From the NCBI RefSeq assembly GCF_964340395.1, contig NC_135557.1, positions 10,410,460 through 10,474,459 on the forward strand: a stretch of 64,000 bases of DNA, given 5' to 3'. Shown here in pieces: positions 61,467-64,000 of the stretch. The notes under the pieces are model-generated. The model saw only the letters and a program-made list of their open reading frames with translations. It did not search any database and was not told the origin of the DNA. The stretch's first letter is position 1. Every line of letters starts with the position of its first letter. Made by a program: the position numbers and the translations under genes. Source of the stretch: Glandiceps talaboti. Its lineage: Eukaryota > Hemichordata > Enteropneusta > Spengelidae.

Positions 61467-64000
61467 ATGGCAGATGCGCAAGGTAGTGACGGTAGAGTGA
61501 AGACAGAGGAAGACAGTGAGGTGAGTATGACAGCGAAGGGGGTCCCCAATCCCGACCCATGGCACAGCGAACATGAAACTACTGATAGTATTAAAGGGGC
61601 TAAGGCCACTAAACATGAGTCAGTGGGTATGACACCCATTGGGGGAGGGGGCGTGTCGAGGCTATCTCATGGGACTATACCAAAGCGAGGAGGCGGCCGA
61701 GGCATATATACTCCAAAATCGGTGCGATCGCTACCTACGAAAGGTTATGGTTTGAATGAAAGTGCACTGCAATTTGGCAGCGAGCGCGAGCGGATAGCCG
61801 AATTAGAACACGAACTTAAATCTCTTCACGAGCGCGAGCGCAGACACAATGAAGAGATTGAATTCGAGGATTTGTTACAGCGAAACGGTAAGAGAATGAA
61901 GGAACGACTTGAATATGAGGAGTTGACTCATCGAGCTTTGGCCGAAGTGGTGAATACGGCGCCAAGGGTACCGACCTTTACGGGTGATTATAAAGGTAAA
62001 GATAGTATATCGTATGAGTCTTGGTTGAGAGAGGTTCAGAGTATGAGACAGAGTGGTATTCACAGCAATCGGGTACTGCAGCAGGCCATACGGAAATCCA
62101 TACGCGGTGAAGCAAGTGAGATTATTCTAGGATTAGGAATTGACCCATCTATCGAAAAGATATTGAATAAGCTGGAAACTGTATATGGGGTAGTTGTATC
62201 TACAGCTACGTTGAAGCGTCAATTATATAACGACTATCAAAAGGATGAAACGGCAGCATCGTTTGCGTGCCGTGTGGAGATAAGCCTCAGACGTATATAT
62301 GATCGGGGAGGTGTCCTAGAAACCGAAATGGATTCAATTTTGCGCACCACTTTGTGGGAAGGACTCACGGACTCACGAGTGAAAGACATCGCGAGGCACA
62401 GATATGAGAATGCTAAGAATTTTGATGAGTTACTACGGATTATCCGTGTAGCTGAACAAGAAGTACAGGGAACTCGTAGCCCTAAAACGAGAGAGAGTGT
62501 GGAAGATAGACGAAAGAAGACGAGAGGACATACAGCTGTAAAGCAGCTTCAGGAAATGTCTGATTCTGATACTGATGACAATGGTGAGCGCTCAAAGAAA
62601 AGAAAGCCCCGAGATCATGAGACTGATGAAGTGTACACTAAAATGACAGCGATGTTAAAAGCGATGCAACTACAGCAGGAACAGGTGAAGCTGGTTATGG
62701 AACAACAACGAAAAGAACATGCCGCTGGAATGGAAGAGATCAGGAATGCTCGTGCAGCAATGATGGTTCCGCCACATGGCATGCCTCGACCATTTGATAT
62801 TGCCGCACAGATTCCCCAGGAGGCAAACCCAAGACGTGGAGCGCCAAATCACTGTGATGAACGAAACGGAAACAAGAGTGAAGGTAAGTCATTCGCTTGC
62901 TACAACTGCAATGGTGAAGGTCACATGTCACGTGATTGTAAGCAGCCATGCGGTAAATGTAAAGAAGAAGGACACACATCAGCGAAATGCCCGAAAAGAA
63001 AACATGCATCTGTCAAAGCTCAGCGCATGACAGGTAGACGACGACATGAAAAGAACCAGCGAAGAAACGGAAAAGCAAGACCCATTGATGGACGGGTTGT
63101 TGGTCCATTGAATGAGCAGTATGCTTTAGTGAACGGAAACAAATGTTTGGCTCAACTGGACACTGGATCGCAGGTTACCATGATCAGCGAGGATTACTAT
63201 TGTCGATACTTATCCGATGTACCGTTTACCCCATTAGACGAAGTTCTTGAGATTGCGGGGGTGACTGATGATGTTTTGGAGTACATTGGTGTAATAGAGG
63301 TTGAAGTTGGCTTCCCTATTCATGTCTTCAACGATGCAACCATTTTCAGGCTATTGGCATTGGTGGTGAAAGGAACTGAGTATAACAATCGAGTACCGTT
63401 GTTGGCAGGGACAAACTGGTTGAACCATTATATGACCATAAAGACGTTGAACGACGATGGTAATACAATGAGCAGGATGAAACCAGTAGCGAGAAGAGCC
63501 ATTACTACTCTACGTGCTCGTGAACAGTTCTATGGACCAAATGGAAACATGGGAGTGGTGCGAGCGGCAGTTAGCGAACGGGTGACATTGAAGCCACATA
63601 CTGCACATACCATTCCAGGAAGCATGAAGGCTGGTCCCAAAGGAGAGAGACATGAAGTATTGTTAGGTGATGATGACGACTGGAGTGAACACAAAGGGTG
63701 GACTCTGAACCCAATGGTGACGGTTGCTGAGTGTGGGAGGCGCTCAACGGCGGTGCCTGTGGTAATAAAGAACGAAACAGACAAACCTGTCGTCATTAAG
63801 CCAAGGCAAGTTGTTGCTACGGTGAAGGCAGTACGAGGTATAGAAGTACAGCCACGAAAGACCCCTAAAGACAATGAAACTCGAGATGAACCATTGAAAG
63901 TGAGAGAGGTGAATGTTAGAGGATTATCCTTTGACATGACTGATTCGCCAGCCAATGAAGGTCAGGTGAACAAAGTACGAGAGGTGCTGGAACATAACAT
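61467..64000 (+). CDS. gag-pol: Retrotransposon Gag-protease(-Pol) polyprotein, 3'-partial, PNMA-like Gag
   Basis: ATG at 61467 begins MADAQGSDGRVK; 844 codons without a stop reach the window end. Order: a Gly/charged N-terminus; an ERERIAELEHELKSLHERER coiled-coil stretch (about residues 110-150); a capsid-like region with SYESWLREVQSM, IRKSIRGEASEIILGLG and ILNKLETVYG (about 180-250), which resembles the PNMA/Gag fold; zinc knuckle CYNCNGEGHMSRDC at residue 478 and a second, CGKCKEEGHTSAKC, at 495; and a retropepsin-like protease with LAQLDTGSQVTMIS (DTG at 565). Gag and protease share one frame with no frameshift. PNMA genes are thought to derive from Ty3/gypsy Gag; the resemblance here is by motif only. 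RT and integrase are expected downstream. Confidence 0.9.
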   Translation, partial: MADAQGSDGRVKTEEDSEVSMTAKGVPNPDPWHSEHETTDSIKGAKATKHESVGMTPIGGGGVSRLSHGTIPKRGGGRGIYTPKSVRSLPTKGYGLNESALQFGSERERIAELEHELKSLHERERRHNEEIEFEDLLQRNGKRMKERLEYEELTHRALAEVVNTAPRVPTFTGDYKGKDSISYESWLREVQSMRQSGIHSNRVLQQAIRKSIRGEASEIILGLGIDPSIEKILNKLETVYGVVVSTATLKRQLYNDYQKDETAASFACRVEISLRRIYDRGGVLETEMDSILRTTLWEGLTDSRVKDIARHRYENAKNFDELLRIIRVAEQEVQGTRSPKTRESVEDRRKKTRGHTAVKQLQEMSDSDTDDNGERSKKRKPRDHETDEVYTKMTAMLKAMQLQQEQVKLVMEQQRKEHAAGMEEIRNARAAMMVPPHGMPRPFDIAAQIPQEANPRRGAPNHCDERNGNKSEGKSFACYNCNGEGHMSRDCKQPCGKCKEEGHTSAKCPKRKHASVKAQRMTGRRRHEKNQRRNGKARPIDGRVVGPLNEQYALVNGNKCLAQLDTGSQVTMISEDYYCRYLSDVPFTPLDEVLEIAGVTDDVLEYIGVIEVEVGFPIHVFNDATIFRLLALVVKGTEYNNRVPLLAGTNWLNHYMTIKTLNDDGNTMSRMKPVARRAITTLRAREQFYGPNGNMGVVRAAVSERVTLKPHTAHTIPGSMKAGPKGERHEVLLGDDDDWSEHKGWTLNPMVTVAECGRRSTAVPVVIKNETDKPVVIKPRQVVATVKAVRGIEVQPRKTPKDNETRDEPLKVREVNVRGLSFDMTDSPANEGQVNKVREVLEHN

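Larger units (their letters stand above)
59749..64000 (+). mobile_element. LTR retrotransposon (Ty3/gypsy-type), 5' part
   Basis: LTR-like end, primer binding site, leader, and a gag-protease frame that is still open at the window edge. RT, integrase and 3' LTR are not in the window. Intact coding over 2.5 kb suggests a young insertion. It lies downstream of exon 9 of the mosaic gene in the same orientation. Confidence 0.85.

Overview
This is a window of an AT-rich animal genome with spliced genes, long repeat-filled introns, non-LTR and LTR retrotransposons, foldback (MITE-like) repeats, tRNA-derived SINE-like elements and many (TATG/CATA)n microsatellites. The ARHGAP32/33-type RhoGAP, an extracellular mosaic gene made of phase-1 modules, and the retroelement repertoire suggest a marine invertebrate, perhaps an invertebrate deuterostome such as a hemichordate or cephalochordate. 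The sequence alone does not fix the species.

Layout. (1) About 1-16040, + strand: the 3' two thirds of an ARHGAP32/33 (RICS/TCGAP-like) gene. Eight exons join in frame into about 1,377 residues: the RhoGAP domain with all catalytic residues, the conserved region after it, and a huge Ser/Pro-rich last exon. PX and SH3 exons would lie left of the window. Two of its introns begin with tandem duplications that copy the 3' end of the preceding exon together with its splice donor, once about 26 times. (2) About 16040-27800: no convincing host gene; minisatellites, a ~178-bp satellite, foldback repeats, a SINE-like element and a decayed transposon ORF. (3) 27840-28817, - strand: an intronless rhodopsin-class GPCR. 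(4) 30718-31985 and 33966-38143, - strand: two 5'-truncated LINEs. The second has an intact endonuclease-RT ORF, an (AAC)n tail, an apparent 8-bp target-site duplication, and a single in-frame TGA between its ORF1 and ORF2. (5) 38150-47700: intergenic, with a broken hAT-type transposase fragment, a SINE-like element, MITEs and a perfect 64-bp palindrome. (6) 47711-59366, + strand: nine exons of an extracellular mosaic protein: signal peptide, trefoil, fucolectin/discoidin-like, EGF, Link-like, F5/8C and PAN/apple modules. It continues beyond what I can trace. (7) About 59750-64000, + strand: the 5' half of a Ty3/gypsy-type LTR retrotransposon with a Lys-tRNA-like primer binding site and one uninterrupted gag-protease ORF that runs off the window. 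Its gag looks PNMA-like.

The RhoGAP protein would be a cytoplasmic Rho/Rac/Cdc42 GTPase regulator and scaffold, the GPCR a plasma-membrane receptor, and the mosaic protein a secreted or cell-surface adhesion molecule. Nothing in the layout indicates that the three host genes form one pathway. All exon boundaries were read by eye from splice consensus and reading phase; no alignment or transcript evidence was available.
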